From a virus, in IMG/VR virus record IMGVR_UViG_3300021961_000263, positions 1-37,535 of that record: a stretch of DNA of 37,535 nt. The stretch is one strand, 5' to 3'. Position 1 is the first letter of the stretch; each line of letters opens with the position of its first letter. The notes under the pieces are model-generated. The model did no database searches. It had not been told where the DNA came from and saw nothing but the letters and a program-made list of their open reading frames with translations. Both the position numbers and the translations under genes were made by a program. This document shows positions 15,343-24,684 of this stretch, one piece after another.

Positions 15343-18300
15343 ATGTCATCTTCTCAAATTCCTCCTGGTAGGAGTCCGTTCGGCCTACCTTCTTTCCGCA
15401 GGGGGCCTGCTTTCCGTGCCTTTGACACAAGGCTTCAGGCCGAGGCTGACCCTGCTACGCAGCAGATTGCAAGCCTTTCTCCGGGCCGGCGCATTGAACT
15501 TGCTGGCGGCACTACGGGCCAGCAGCGACTTGCCCAGAACGCGCCTCGATACGAGGCTTCTACCGCTGCCGCCCAAGCGTACGACCTTCAGCAAGAGCCA
15601 AGCCGGGGTCCGCTTGGCACGTTCATGGATTTCATCACACGCCCCCAAGCCGCAATTACTGGTGCCGTTACGGGGCTTGCCGGCATGGACCGCGAGGGGG
15701 ATGAAAGGCGCTTTGGAAGGGTTGGCACGGCCCTTCAAAGGAGCTACGAAGGTCTTGTCGAGGGGGAAAAGTATCGTTTTAGTGAGTTTACTGAGACCGG
15801 ACGCAGGCTTGCGCGCGACGAGGAAGTTGGTCTGCCTTCACGTGCGTGGAACTCTGCGCTTGGATTCCTTGTTGACACGGCCGTTGACCCGCTGACTTAC
15901 GTTTCGATGGGTGGCTCCATTATGGGGCGGATGCGCGCATCTCAGGTTGTACGCAGTCGTTCGCAAGAGCTGCTTAAGAACGCGCTTGCATCAAAGAACA
16001 CCGACGTTCTTAAAATGCTTGACGATGGCGTAAACGTTCACAACACAATTCGTACCGAGACTCTTGCGGCAAGAATGAACAATGTTGCAAAAAGACTTTC
16101 CAAGAAGAATGATTACTTCAAGTCCGTAAACTTTGACGAGACCTCAAGTCTTTCAAACCTTCTTAATCAGTCTGATGCAATCCTTTCAAGCACAGGGCGC
16201 GACATTGCGCGAGAGGTTGCGCTCGACACCGCTCCCGAGATTGCCGGTATGGTTTATGCGCGCGGAGGTAACGGCGGGCTTCGCGCCTGGGCTACTAGCA
16301 ACTTTGGTGAAGACCTGGGCGAGGCGTACTTCCGTTCTCTTCCAAAGGATATTCAGGGTGGAATTCGCATCCGACTTCCGTTTGTACGCGACGCAGACAA
16401 CATGCCTATTTCTTTTGGAATCGAAGGCATTGGTGCCGGTCGTCTTAGCGAAAAATCGCAGCTTGTAAACAAGCTGAACTCAATGACGCAGGCTGGGCGC
16501 GACATTGTTCGTGCCAAGATGCAGGCTCCGCTCAGCTGGTTTGGTGGTAGGTCTGGCGAGATTTACTACGACGCAGTTGTTGCTGCGTCTGGGCGCAAGG
16601 GAAAAATCGGGAAGGCCTCAACGTACGTTGACTTCGAGGGCTCCGAGTATGCAGCGGCGCGAATGCGTGAGCTGCGCACGCTGTTCGACCAGGACATCTT
16701 GCGTACGCATCAGATTGCTTCACGCCTTTACGAACAGTCCGTCAAAGCATTTGGTGTCAAGTATGAGGATTCGTTCTTTGAGTTTATGTACAACACCGAT
16801 GCGCTTGAGGCCGCTGGTCGCAACTTCAAGAACCTAAAGGAGCATCAGAAGTCTGCCTACAACACCGCAAAGACCTGGCGTGAAATGCTCGACAAGCTTG
16901 GGCGGGAGGCAGTCGAGGTATTTGGCGAGGCCGGTCAGACAATGTACTTCCTTCAGAACTACGTCCCGCGTGTCACTACTGCTGCCGAGATTTCATCTCG
17001 TCAGCTGAGTAAGTCGACCGGAATTGGCAAGGGCTCGACGCCTGACTGGACGAAGCACCGCGCTCAATGGCCTTCCGATTGGGAGGTTGACGAAACTGGT
17101 GTTGCAAAGGTTGTGCGCTGGCGTCCGAACCACGACATCAATCGTCTTCGGGCCGGCGAGTTTGAAGGCGTTTATGAAAAAGACCCGCGCATGTGGATGG
17201 GTACGTATCTCACCGAGATGCGTCACGCCCTGAACGACCAGATTGTTGTCAACGAGCTGGTAAACAAGGGTCTTGTAACAACCGCCGTACGCGAGCGTGT
17301 TCGCAAGTTGGACGACGCAGAGATTCGTCGTCGCGTTGTGGAACTTATGGCAGACCAGAAGCCTGAAGATGCCAGCGGTCGAGTGGTTCCTGACACCGTC
17401 AAAGAGATTAAAAGCAAGCTGGATGAGGCTTCCGCCTGGATTTCTTCAGACAAGGCGAAGGTAAACGCGCGTGCCCTTAGTGCTTACCTTAACGACCAGG
17501 GCGTTGATTTCCTTAATGTGAATGAAGTAAACACCTACGTCTTTGATGATGCAAATAATATCTATCGAAGTGTCATGCTTGATACGGACGGCAACAGCCT
17601 TGGCATGATTGAGCGTGCACGTGGTGGGCGCTGGCAAGCGCTTGATGGCGAAGGTAACACGCTTCAGTTCCCTGCTACTCAGACCGACGCCGTGTTCGAC
17701 GACCTTCGTGAGGCACAGGCATGGCTTGACGACCTTATGGAAAATCTTCGGGTCGATTCTTACTACAAGAACTACCTCCCTACCGAGCGAGAGCTGCTGC
17801 ACAAGGAGACCCTCGACCTTCTTTCTAACCCAAACTTTGCGCTTCAAACCCTTCGAGACCTTGACACCAAGACGCCTCAGCAGCAGCAGGCCCTTATTGA
17901 CGCATGGATGAATGCGCTGCGTAGGTTTGGGCGCTACGAGCCGCAGGTTACGGTCACAAAGTCTGGGCAGCCGACGTTCTTTTCTGGCCCAGGCATGCAG
18001 CCCATTGACGTTGAGGTCGAAAAGGTTTCCGAAGAGTTCAGGACTTGGCTCCAGAACAAGGAGTACATGAACGTCAGTGGTATTGCCTTTGACCCCGATG
18101 GGCGGCTAACGGCAGAGTCGCAGGCGCTGGTCAAGGAAAGGATTGCCCAACGTCTTGGCAACACTTATGCACCAGCCAAGGTGATGAAGTCTCTCCAGCG
18201 AATGTTTGAGGTGCAGCAGAACCCACAGAATCTTGGGTCAAGAATTTACAATGAATACTACAAGCCTTTCTTCCAGGCGCAGAAGGCTTGGATGACGCTT

Positions 18301-20253
18301 GGTCGTGGACCTGGCTTCGTTGCTCGAAACATTCTTGGTGGTACCTGGAACAACTTCATCAATGATGTTGGTTACCAGAACATGCTGAAGTCTTCTCGAC
18401 TTCTCAGCGCTCGCAAAGCTGCGCAGATGGAGACGCAACGCTTCATGAAGTCGCAGGGTACGGCGGTCAACCCAGCCGAACTCGGTGAGTATTACCGTAC
18501 AAAAGTTCAGAAGAATCTGTCGCAACACTACAGTGGCGACGAGCTTGACGAAATCATGGACGCATGGGATTCGTTCTCTCGCCAAGGACTTGGCGGTAAC
18601 CGCGAGACCTCACGCCTTTACGGCGAGGTGCTGCGCTCTGTTGCCGGACGCACTGGCGGCCGTACGCCCACCCCGCTGGGCGACGTGGCCTTTGGGCCAC
18701 GCGCCATCGGGCAGCGCACGCAGTCTTCTCGTTCGTCGCAGTTCCGAGTTGCACCTACGTCGGGCACTACTAAGCAGCCGGTGCTTATTACAACCGGTGA
18801 TGACCTGAGCTGGGCCGACAAGATTTTGGAGTATGCAGCCGGCGACAACTACTGGATTCGCGACGTGATGTCTCCAATGGTAGAGATGTCAGAAGACTAC
18901 ATGCGATTTGCTGCGTTCATGAAAGGTGTTCGAGAAGTGGGGCTTGAGGACGCCGACACCGGGCTGCGTGGATACGCCGCATCTCTTTGGGTCAGGACTA
19001 CTCAGTTCGACTACACCGACTTGTCAGCTGTTGAAGAGTCCTTCAAGATGCTCATCCCGTTCTATACTTGGACTCGTTACAACGTCCCGCTTCAAGTTCG
19101 AGCAGTTATCCAGAGTCCTGGCAAGGTTGCACAGGCTCTTCGAATCCACGAATCTCTTGGCGAGGCATTTGGCGAGGACGACCCGCTTGAGCCGAACTAC
19201 ATCAGCGACAGGTTTGGCATCACAATCGACGAAGATTCTCCTCTCTTTGCAATGCTTCCAGATTGGGCAAAGCCAAAGGGTGACGTCACTCTTAACCTTA
19301 CATGGGGTGAGCCGCTTGGTGATTTGAATTCAATCTTCCGTGACCCGACCTACGCAGCAGAGCTGGGCCTTGCAAACATAGGGAAGTCTGGTCTGCTGAA
19401 CCTACGAGAGGTTGCTGGCCAGCTCAACCCAGGTATTGCTGCGGCCTCAGAGTTCCAGCGCGCTTTGGCTGAGTCGAGCCAGGAGGGAAGGCGAAACGTC
19501 GAGGATGCTCCGGGCTGGGCAAAGCTGCTTGGTCTTTCGTACGAGGACCCGACCGAGCCTGGAAGGTTCTTGGTCAATCGTTCTATTGCTGAATCTATTC
19601 GTCAGATTATTCCCGTTGCTGGGCAGCTAGAGCGGATGCTTCCGTGGATTGCAGGCGGGGAGCGTGAGCCTGGTCGTTGGACGACGACAATGATTTCTTC
19701 CCTCTTTGGTCTGCCTGTCGCTACGACGGACGATTGGAAGAAGGCGTCGGAGATGAACCGACGCTCTGAGTTTGTCGCTCGTCAGCTCCGTGGAGAGTTC
19801 GGTCCCAACTGGGAATCTCGTATGCAGATGATTCGTAGGCTTACTGACGAAGGTGCGCCTATTGAATTCATCCAGTCCTTGAACCTGAGAGAAAAAGACC
19901 CAGAAGAAATTGACGTGATGCGCGCCGTGCACACCTGGCGCATGCTGCGTCGCATCGAGCTGCTCATGGAGGATGGGACTCCAGAGGATGAGATTATTGC
20001 AGCCCTTTCTGTCTTCATCCCAGAAGGCTCCAAGACTGAGTCGTTAATCCAGGTGCTTTGGGACTACGTCCCCAAGCCGCCTGGCGATTTCGAGCGTGGC
20101 GTCAACCAGTACGGGCTCAAGCCCATCACCCGTCAGGAGATGGAGGAGCTTGAGCTTACGGTTGATGACATTAGAAACATGTCAGATGAGGAGCAGAAAA
20201 ACCTTATCTACTGGGTCAACAGGAATAGAGGATGGACAGGGCCGCAGAGCTAA
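15343..20253 (+). CDS. Very large internal virion / DNA ejection protein
   Basis: At 1636 aa this is the largest gene. The sequence is mostly helical and charged, with no long low-complexity region; Trp/Tyr-rich patches such as FIPFYTWTRYNVPLQVRA lie near residue 1240, and an acidic finishing region follows. A single giant protein after smaller internal proteins is the layout of T7 gp16-like and 'large polyvalent' phage proteins that enter the host with the DNA. I could not see a lytic transglycosylase motif (catalytic Glu with GLMQ-like context) in a first reading. ATG 15343 sits one base after the previous stop, so the two are coupled. Confidence 0.7.
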   Translation: MSSSQIPPGRSPFGLPSFRRGPAFRAFDTRLQAEADPATQQIASLSPGRRIELAGGTTGQQRLAQNAPRYEASTAAAQAYDLQQEPSRGPLGTFMDFITRPQAAITGAVTGLAGMDREGDERRFGRVGTALQRSYEGLVEGEKYRFSEFTETGRRLARDEEVGLPSRAWNSALGFLVDTAVDPLTYVSMGGSIMGRMRASQVVRSRSQELLKNALASKNTDVLKMLDDGVNVHNTIRTETLAARMNNVAKRLSKKNDYFKSVNFDETSSLSNLLNQSDAILSSTGRDIAREVALDTAPEIAGMVYARGGNGGLRAWATSNFGEDLGEAYFRSLPKDIQGGIRIRLPFVRDADNMPISFGIEGIGAGRLSEKSQLVNKLNSMTQAGRDIVRAKMQAPLSWFGGRSGEIYYDAVVAASGRKGKIGKASTYVDFEGSEYAAARMRELRTLFDQDILRTHQIASRLYEQSVKAFGVKYEDSFFEFMYNTDALEAAGRNFKNLKEHQKSAYNTAKTWREMLDKLGREAVEVFGEAGQTMYFLQNYVPRVTTAAEISSRQLSKSTGIGKGSTPDWTKHRAQWPSDWEVDETGVAKVVRWRPNHDINRLRAGEFEGVYEKDPRMWMGTYLTEMRHALNDQIVVNELVNKGLVTTAVRERVRKLDDAEIRRRVVELMADQKPEDASGRVVPDTVKEIKSKLDEASAWISSDKAKVNARALSAYLNDQGVDFLNVNEVNTYVFDDANNIYRSVMLDTDGNSLGMIERARGGRWQALDGEGNTLQFPATQTDAVFDDLREAQAWLDDLMENLRVDSYYKNYLPTERELLHKETLDLLSNPNFALQTLRDLDTKTPQQQQALIDAWMNALRRFGRYEPQVTVTKSGQPTFFSGPGMQPIDVEVEKVSEEFRTWLQNKEYMNVSGIAFDPDGRLTAESQALVKERIAQRLGNTYAPAKVMKSLQRMFEVQQNPQNLGSRIYNEYYKPFFQAQKAWMTLGRGPGFVARNILGGTWNNFINDVGYQNMLKSSRLLSARKAAQMETQRFMKSQGTAVNPAELGEYYRTKVQKNLSQHYSGDELDEIMDAWDSFSRQGLGGNRETSRLYGEVLRSVAGRTGGRTPTPLGDVAFGPRAIGQRTQSSRSSQFRVAPTSGTTKQPVLITTGDDLSWADKILEYAAGDNYWIRDVMSPMVEMSEDYMRFAAFMKGVREVGLEDADTGLRGYAASLWVRTTQFDYTDLSAVEESFKMLIPFYTWTRYNVPLQVRAVIQSPGKVAQALRIHESLGEAFGEDDPLEPNYISDRFGITIDEDSPLFAMLPDWAKPKGDVTLNLTWGEPLGDLNSIFRDPTYAAELGLANIGKSGLLNLREVAGQLNPGIAAASEFQRALAESSQEGRRNVEDAPGWAKLLGLSYEDPTEPGRFLVNRSIAESIRQIIPVAGQLERMLPWIAGGEREPGRWTTTMISSLFGLPVATTDDWKKASEMNRRSEFVARQLRGEFGPNWESRMQMIRRLTDEGAPIEFIQSLNLREKDPEEIDVMRAVHTWRMLRRIELLMEDGTPEDEIIAALSVFIPEGSKTESLIQVLWDYVPKPPGDFERGVNQYGLKPITRQEMEELELTVDDIRNMSDEEQKNLIYWVNRNRGWTGPQS

Positions 20254-20408
20254 AGATTCTTGCTAGACAGAGACGCGAAAAAAAGCTTAGAGACATGCAG
20301 GATGGCCTCGCATGGGGAGATAGAACCATCCCTTCTGGCTCCAAATACTCCAGAAGCATGAAGCACAGGCCACAAACCGCAGATGAGTGGGAAGAGTTGG
20401 AAGGGTAA
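20232..20408 (+). CDS. 58-aa charged small protein, unknown
   Basis: ATG 20232 lies 22 bases before the stop of the 1636-aa gene with AGGA seven bases upstream. The product begins MDRAAELKILARQRREKKL and ends DEWEELEG: a basic helical first half, a Ser/Gly middle and an acidic end. It has no known motif. The stop is two bases before the next ATG and the coupling on both sides supports it as a real gene. Confidence 0.6.
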   Translation: MDRAAELKILARQRREKKLRDMQDGLAWGDRTIPSGSKYSRSMKHRPQTADEWEELEG

Positions 20409-20410
20409 TC

Positions 20411-22615
20411 ATGGCTATTGGACCGGCCGCGCGCGGTCTTGGAAGGGTCTTTAGGCTTACGCCTGATGTCCCGCAGCAGCTGCCTTTTCCTGGCTTGCGG
20501 AGAATGCCAGAGGTTGTTCCCCAGGTTTTCAACAGAGTTCTTCCTCCTCGTCGTTCGACTCCGCTTCCCCCGCTTCCTGAAGATATTGCGGTTCGTCGCA
20601 CCCCAATGTTTGAGCCGCAAGAGCGCGTGCGCACGCACACGCTCCCTTACAAAATCCAGGACCCAATTACCGGGGTTGAGTCAAGCCAAGAAGTTCTTCT
20701 TAAGGGTCCAACGGAATCTGCAACAAAACTTCTTCTTGGAGTTGGAGAGAATGCTTCGCCCGAATCTGCTGTAGGATTAATTGTTAATGACCTAAAGAAC
20801 GTCACGACACCCGAAGAGCTTTACACAAATCTTATTAATATTCGCACGCTTCGTAGAGAGTATGGGCCTAGAACCTACAGTACTTCTCGAATTTCACGAG
20901 GCGCTCCTGCAAGCTCAACCGGGGGACCCGGTGGTTCTGTTGTTGAGCTTGCTGGAGAAGAGACGGTAAGCCTAATCCCAGACTACTGGGAAAGCGCTAT
21001 TGATGCAGAAATCTGGCGCGCTGCTCGGAGAGTTGGCATTCCTCCGTCCGAAATTGGAGATGTTAGTGAGCTTGCCGACCAGACCCTTGAAGCCGCAAAG
21101 GCTCAGGCTCGGATTAAGAGTGAATTTGAAATTGACTACAAGGGAATTGGTGCTATTGCTACAAAGGTGACAAAGAACAAGGATGCCTCCCCTTCTCTTG
21201 TTAGTGACGTAATCAAGGAGATTGAAAACCACGTTAATAGCCTAGTGATGAAAGAGTATTCGCAGGGTGAGCTTGATAGAATTTTTAGTCAGGCTGGTTA
21301 TTGGATTGGCGAGCTTCAGAAAAGAATTGGTATTGACCAAATCTTTGAGCTGAAACAAGTTGAAAAGGCTATTGCGGAAGGTCTTTCGGAAGACAAGCTT
21401 CATTCTGTTTTTCTTGCGGCCGTTGCAGGGATTACAAAGACTGACGAGCTTCAGGCTATTGGACCCCTTGCGCGTTCTGCTATTAAGTCAGAAACTTTTC
21501 TTGACGACATTGACAATGCTGTTCTTGAAAAGATAAGCGATATTGCCCTGACGGCTAGGGAACGAGCAACAAACATTAGTCTTTCTAGGGAAGGGCTTCG
21601 CCCACCCACTCAGCTTCCCGAAATGGCAAGACGCCCTACTCCGTTTAGCTTACGTTCTACTCCGCCAATCAATCCTTATGGTAATGATTTCCAAGGGGCT
21701 ATGCCCTACGCGTTGAGCGACCTTGCAGATATGAAGAAGGACTGGGCCAACTTTGGAGCAAGCAACCTTGACCAGTGGGGAAGAAAAGGCAATCGTTTCC
21801 GTTCCAGGGAAGTCTATGACCCAGAGACTGGTGGTTTCGCTTTTGAGTTGAGCAAGTGGAATAGTGAGACAGAACAGTTTGAGCTTGTCGCAAGAGACCC
21901 AAAGAATCCAAACCTTCGTCGGCCTTCTGTTCCAGAGTACGAATGGATTGGTGACCCAGAAACTGGCAGGGCTGTAAGAGTTCCGCTTACCGAATTCCAG
22001 AACTTTTTTCATAGGATTGCAGAGCCGTCTAGTCCTACGGTTCGCAAACTTACGCCCATTGAGCGGATTCGAGAATCGCTTGAAACACAAGCCGCTGCTT
22101 ATGGAATTGATTCAAAGACGGCGGTTGGTGTTGCAAACAAGGTCGAAGAGATTCTTAATCAAACTATTTCTTCTGGCAAGGTCGTAGAAGGAACTCCTGA
22201 GTACGCCTGGATGCACACCGTCTTTGGCAGGCTTGCTCTTGACGTTTCCGGTCCTGGCTATTTGGCTGGCACGAAGCGCACGGCTGGGCTTGTGTCACAC
22301 GATGCAAATCACACACGCAGGCTTGCTGCGTTAATCGCTCTTGACAAGGTTGAGCAGACTGGCATTGTTCCAGCCGAGGTGCTCATTTACATCAGGGCCG
22401 AGGCCAAGCGCGCTGAGGATGCTTACAAGCTGGCAATTAAGAACAAGCCAGCTCGCCCAAAGCTTAAGCGCAAGATGAGCAAGGCAGAGCGTGAGGCTAT
22501 TACTACTCCCAGTATGACCGAGGAGACCGAAGCAGCTTCCATTCGCCAGCTCATGAAGGAGTCAGAAAAGGCTCAGGAAAGATTGCGTAAGGCTGCCAAA
22601 AGAGAGTCTAAGTAG
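20411..22615 (+). CDS. Large virion-associated protein, unknown
   Basis: This 734-aa protein starts at ATG 20411 behind GGAAGGG. The first ~80 residues are Arg/Pro-rich (RRSTPLPPLPEDIAV), the middle is mixed alpha/beta, and the C-terminal ~90 residues are strongly helical and Lys/Glu-rich. A short region near 610-640 (GPGYLAGTKRTAGLVSHDANHTRR) is conserved-looking but not recognised. It ends the late arm, after the ejection proteins, so it is most likely another internal or decoration protein. Its base use is more AT-rich than that of the coat gene. Its N-terminal MAIGPAARGLGR resembles the start of the gene at 34082, which may be chance. Confidence 0.55.
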   Translation: MAIGPAARGLGRVFRLTPDVPQQLPFPGLRRMPEVVPQVFNRVLPPRRSTPLPPLPEDIAVRRTPMFEPQERVRTHTLPYKIQDPITGVESSQEVLLKGPTESATKLLLGVGENASPESAVGLIVNDLKNVTTPEELYTNLINIRTLRREYGPRTYSTSRISRGAPASSTGGPGGSVVELAGEETVSLIPDYWESAIDAEIWRAARRVGIPPSEIGDVSELADQTLEAAKAQARIKSEFEIDYKGIGAIATKVTKNKDASPSLVSDVIKEIENHVNSLVMKEYSQGELDRIFSQAGYWIGELQKRIGIDQIFELKQVEKAIAEGLSEDKLHSVFLAAVAGITKTDELQAIGPLARSAIKSETFLDDIDNAVLEKISDIALTARERATNISLSREGLRPPTQLPEMARRPTPFSLRSTPPINPYGNDFQGAMPYALSDLADMKKDWANFGASNLDQWGRKGNRFRSREVYDPETGGFAFELSKWNSETEQFELVARDPKNPNLRRPSVPEYEWIGDPETGRAVRVPLTEFQNFFHRIAEPSSPTVRKLTPIERIRESLETQAAAYGIDSKTAVGVANKVEEILNQTISSGKVVEGTPEYAWMHTVFGRLALDVSGPGYLAGTKRTAGLVSHDANHTRRLAALIALDKVEQTGIVPAEVLIYIRAEAKRAEDAYKLAIKNKPARPKLKRKMSKAEREAITTPSMTEETEAASIRQLMKESEKAQERLRKAAKRESK

Positions 22616-22907
22616 TCAATGCAAGCATTAGCTTTGGGTTGTCTCGCATCACCTGAAGCAGCATAGGCGCAAGCAATCTGACAAGGTCCTCGTCGTCCTT
22701 GTCATACATAATGAGGATTGCGTGGAGGACTTCATGGAGGATGCTGTCTCGGACCACTTCGGGGGATGCATCGACATCAAGGTTAATCGTGCAGGCACGC
22801 TCGTCGACCTCTCCGTAGACCCGGATGTCGTCCTTGTTCCAGTAGCCGTCGTGCATCTCTACCGTGTAAGTGAAGGGACCGATTCTTAGATACCTAGGGA
22901 TGTCCAT
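22608..22907 (-). CDS. HExxH putative metallopeptidase (SprT/ImmA-like)
   Basis: This 99-aa protein contains HEVLHAIL at residues 58-65, a zinc-peptidase HExxH helix, after a beta-rich N-terminal half (GPFTYTVEMHD, ERACTINLDV). Small proteins of this layout are common in actinophages. No third zinc ligand can be named with confidence. The gene is the last of the early arm and its stop overlaps the end of the late-arm 734-aa gene by 8 bases, so the two arms converge head-on without a visible terminator. Target unknown. Confidence 0.72.
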   Translation of the reverse strand: MDIPRYLRIGPFTYTVEMHDGYWNKDDIRVYGEVDERACTINLDVDASPEVVRDSILHEVLHAILIMYDKDDEDLVRLLAPMLLQVMRDNPKLMLALTT

Positions 22908-23077
22908 TTCTTTCCCTTCTGTTTTTTCTTTTCGTCGGCAATCTGCTTATCAAACTTTTCCATGGCCTTGCGGCGTGCGTTATCGCGCACGTTATCGTTC
23001 CACAGTTTAATCTTGTGGAAGCCATAGTGAAGCGGGTCTTCTAATGCAAGCCCGCAACTGCACCATCCGTCAGACAA
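22886..23077 (-). CDS. Small Cys-containing basic protein, unknown
   Basis: From TTG 23077 the product is 63 aa, with WCSCGL near residue 6 and a lysine-rich end (EKKKQKGKKW). The start is uncertain: TTG 23107 or 23098 would add 7-10 residues, and none has a strong ribosome-binding site. The end overlaps the next gene by 22 bases. A nucleic-acid-binding role is possible from composition but unproven. Confidence 0.5.
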   Translation of the reverse strand: MSDGWCSCGLALEDPLHYGFHKIKLWNDNVRDNARRKAMEKFDKQIADEKKKQKGKKWTSLGI

Positions 23078-23492
23078 AGGTACGCATTTCCGTAGCAAGC
23101 CGAGCAACCGGCAACTTTATTCCCCTAGTTGCGTTCGAGTTTTCGTTGCCGGGTCGATAACCCACGTTTCGTTCCCTATCTTCGAGATAAACATCTCGGC
23201 ATATTTGTCTAAGTCTTTCGAGCGTAATGAAGATAACGCCGTCTTGGAATGCAAAGGCCCAGTACTCGGCTTCAGATGCTGCGATTCCGGACGATACCCA
23301 AGCGCCTTGGCGCGTCTCCTGCTCGTACTCCACAAATAGATTGCCTGTTCGATTGGTACCATAATCAGTCTTAACTTCAATTGAATCCGACGCAATCTTT
23401 TCCAAAATTGTGCCAACATAATCCTCGCCTACCTTTCCGCGCCGTACATCAAAATCAAACCTGGGCTCATAGCCAGTCACTGTCGTTGTCAT
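23070..23492 (-). CDS. PD-(D/E)XK-type nuclease-like protein
   Basis: This 140-aa protein contains the core IEVKTD at residues 38-43 (E-x-K active-site pair), preceded by a helix with GEDYVGTILE and a strand. It is followed by RTGNLFVEYEQE and a second region EYWAFAFQDGVIFITLERLR. This layout recurs in phage proteins related to resolvases and restriction-like nucleases. ATG 23492 is chosen because AGGAGAG lies five bases before it; ATG 23495 is too close. Role in recombination or DNA degradation is inferred from the neighbouring nucleases. Confidence 0.66.
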   Translation of the reverse strand: MTTTVTGYEPRFDFDVRRGKVGEDYVGTILEKIASDSIEVKTDYGTNRTGNLFVEYEQETRQGAWVSSGIAASEAEYWAFAFQDGVIFITLERLRQICRDVYLEDRERNVGYRPGNENSNATRGIKLPVARLATEMRTFV

Positions 23493-23589
23493 CATCTCTC
23501 CTATAGTCCTGCCAGAAGATACCAAAGACAAACCCGCCGACCAAGCAGGCTACCCCGTACAGGTAGAAAGCAAAGAGTTCGTTATGCAT
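23467..23589 (-). CDS. 40-aa single-span membrane peptide
   Basis: ATG 23589 has GAGG four bases upstream and overlaps the stop of the HNH gene. Residues 5-26 are hydrophobic (LFAFYLYGVACLVGGFVFGI) and the tail is acidic (DDDNDSDW). It overlaps the start of the next gene by 26 bases. The tight coupling and clear membrane span argue for a real gene despite its size. Function unknown. Confidence 0.55.
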   Translation of the reverse strand: MHNELFAFYLYGVACLVGGFVFGIFWQDYRRDDDNDSDWL

Positions 23590-23878
23590 TTCGCCTCAGC
23601 ATCCATCCACGGTCATACGCCAACGCTGGGTTACGTCCGATGAAGTCGTGACATCGATGGCAGATACCCACCATCTTGTCAAGGTCGGTGATGCGGTCGC
23701 CTTGCCGGCCCTGCTTGTGGTGCACCTGCTCGCATTGGCCCGTGCAGTCAGGCGTCGCATTGATTTCGCATAAGCCTCGCGCTCTTTCATACACCGCCTC
23801 CCTTAGTTTTAGGTACTCCCTCTGCCGGGCAGAACCCTTGCGGCTCGCACGGCGCATCTCAGAGCGTCTCAGCGCCAT
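23582..23878 (-). CDS. HNH endonuclease
   Basis: This 98-aa protein has a basic N-terminus, then Cys pairs around GLCEINATPDCTG, the core VHHKQGR (first His pair of HNH), DLDKMVGICHRCHDFIGRNP (Asn-equivalent region and zinc Cys-x2-Cys/His), and a short basic end. This is the standard small free-standing HNH nuclease of phages, here within the early operon and not next to the terminase, where cos-type phages usually keep it. It may serve in packaging, host DNA degradation or recombination. Confidence 0.83.
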   Translation of the reverse strand: MALRRSEMRRASRKGSARQREYLKLREAVYERARGLCEINATPDCTGQCEQVHHKQGRQGDRITDLDKMVGICHRCHDFIGRNPALAYDRGWMLRRNA

Positions 23879-24021
23879 TGTCTAGTAGACCCTGGACCCT
23901 TGCCAAGCTTCCAATCTGAAGGCTTCTGAGACGGCGTGCCTCGAACAGACTGGCGAATCTGCTCCGAGGACCTTTGAAGGTCCTTCCTAGCCGCTTCCTC
24001 CATCTTTCTCCACTTTTTCAT
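23869..24021 (-). CDS. 50-aa basic helical protein, unknown
   Basis: ATG 24021 overlaps the stop of the upstream gene (ATGA), and its TGA overlaps the start of the HNH gene. The first 27 residues (MKKWRKMEEAARKDLQRSS) are helical and basic; the rest is Gly/Pro/Ser-rich and ends QWR. No known motif. The tight packing on both sides supports it as a gene. Confidence 0.55.
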   Translation of the reverse strand: MKKWRKMEEAARKDLQRSSEQIRQSVRGTPSQKPSDWKLGKGPGSTRQWR

Positions 24022-24350
24022 GTCAGCTCTGCCTCGGCACGGTAAGCGGCCATGATGCTTTGAAGAGCGCTCAGCTGTGCGCGCCTACTGCGCACCGCCT
24101 CTAGCGAGTTATATCGCTCGGACTCAGCCAGGTCTAGGGCCAGCTTCTCATCCGCCGTCTTGGACTCTACCCACGCTTCCTTAAAGGGAACAGTGCCAGA
24201 TGGTGCCTCAGCCCATGCCACAGCTGTCGCCACCCGAAGCGCGTGCTCAGCGTGCGCCATGTCTTTCGAAGCACGGACCAACGTGTTAATCCCTGAATCG
24301 ATGAGCCCGGAAAGTCTTTCTGATTCACGAATCATCTCCGTCAAATTCAT
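24018..24350 (-). CDS. Helical protein of unknown function
   Basis: This 110-aa protein is almost entirely helical and Ala/Glu/Arg-rich (ASKDMAHAEHALRVATAVAWAEA, RSRRAQLSALQSIMAAY). I placed the start at ATG 24350, nine bases after GAGGA; ATG 24356 is nearer and would add two residues. It overlaps the upstream resolvase-like gene by 26 bases. I do not recognise its family; it has the look of small phage proteins found next to recombination nucleases. Confidence 0.62.
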   Translation of the reverse strand: MNLTEMIRESERLSGLIDSGINTLVRASKDMAHAEHALRVATAVAWAEAPSGTVPFKEAWVESKTADEKLALDLAESERYNSLEAVRSRRAQLSALQSIMAAYRAEAELT

Positions 24351-24684
24351 TTGCATACTTCCTCACCATGTCGAGAAGCTTGCGCAGCTCCTGGCCTTCC
24401 ATCGTAACATACCAATGCTCGGGGTTTGACTCCCCCCGTTTCTTGTGCCAAACTACTGGAATCTTATCTAGCGCGTTCTCTGCCGCCTGCCTTGTCCATG
24501 CTGATAGGTCGAGACGCACTTGGTTCTTGACTTCAATTGCAAGGGGGCAATCTGAGATAACGTCCATCCCATCTTGAGTCCCGTTGCTGGAACGAGAGGT
24601 GACGGCTTCCCATCCCCATTCTCGAAGCGTGTGAACCACTGACCGCTCTGCATCGTTACCCTTCCTGCGTTCTTTAGACCCCAT
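24325..24684 (-). CDS. Holliday-junction resolvase-like PD-(D/E)XK protein
   Basis: This 119-aa protein has the resolvase order: helix with Glu13 (GNDAERSVVHTL), basic GWEAVTSRSSNGTQDGMDVI with Asp41, the strand LAIEVKNQ with Glu51 and Lys53, then a helix WTRQAAENA and VVWHKKRG. This matches Hjc/VRR-like junction-cutting nucleases. ATG 24684 follows GGGAGGAAG. It lies directly after the sigma-like gene and before other nucleases and is likely used to resolve recombination intermediates before packaging. Confidence 0.78.
   Translation of the reverse strand: MGSKERRKGNDAERSVVHTLREWGWEAVTSRSSNGTQDGMDVISDCPLAIEVKNQVRLDLSAWTRQAAENALDKIPVVWHKKRGESNPEHWYVTMEGQELRKLLDMVRKYANEFDGDDS

Noticed and set aside
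20368-20393. A seventh late element (AGGCCAC near 20370)
   Set aside because: The spacing and the TAT-like box do not match; it lies within the 58-aa coding frame, so I treat it as chance.
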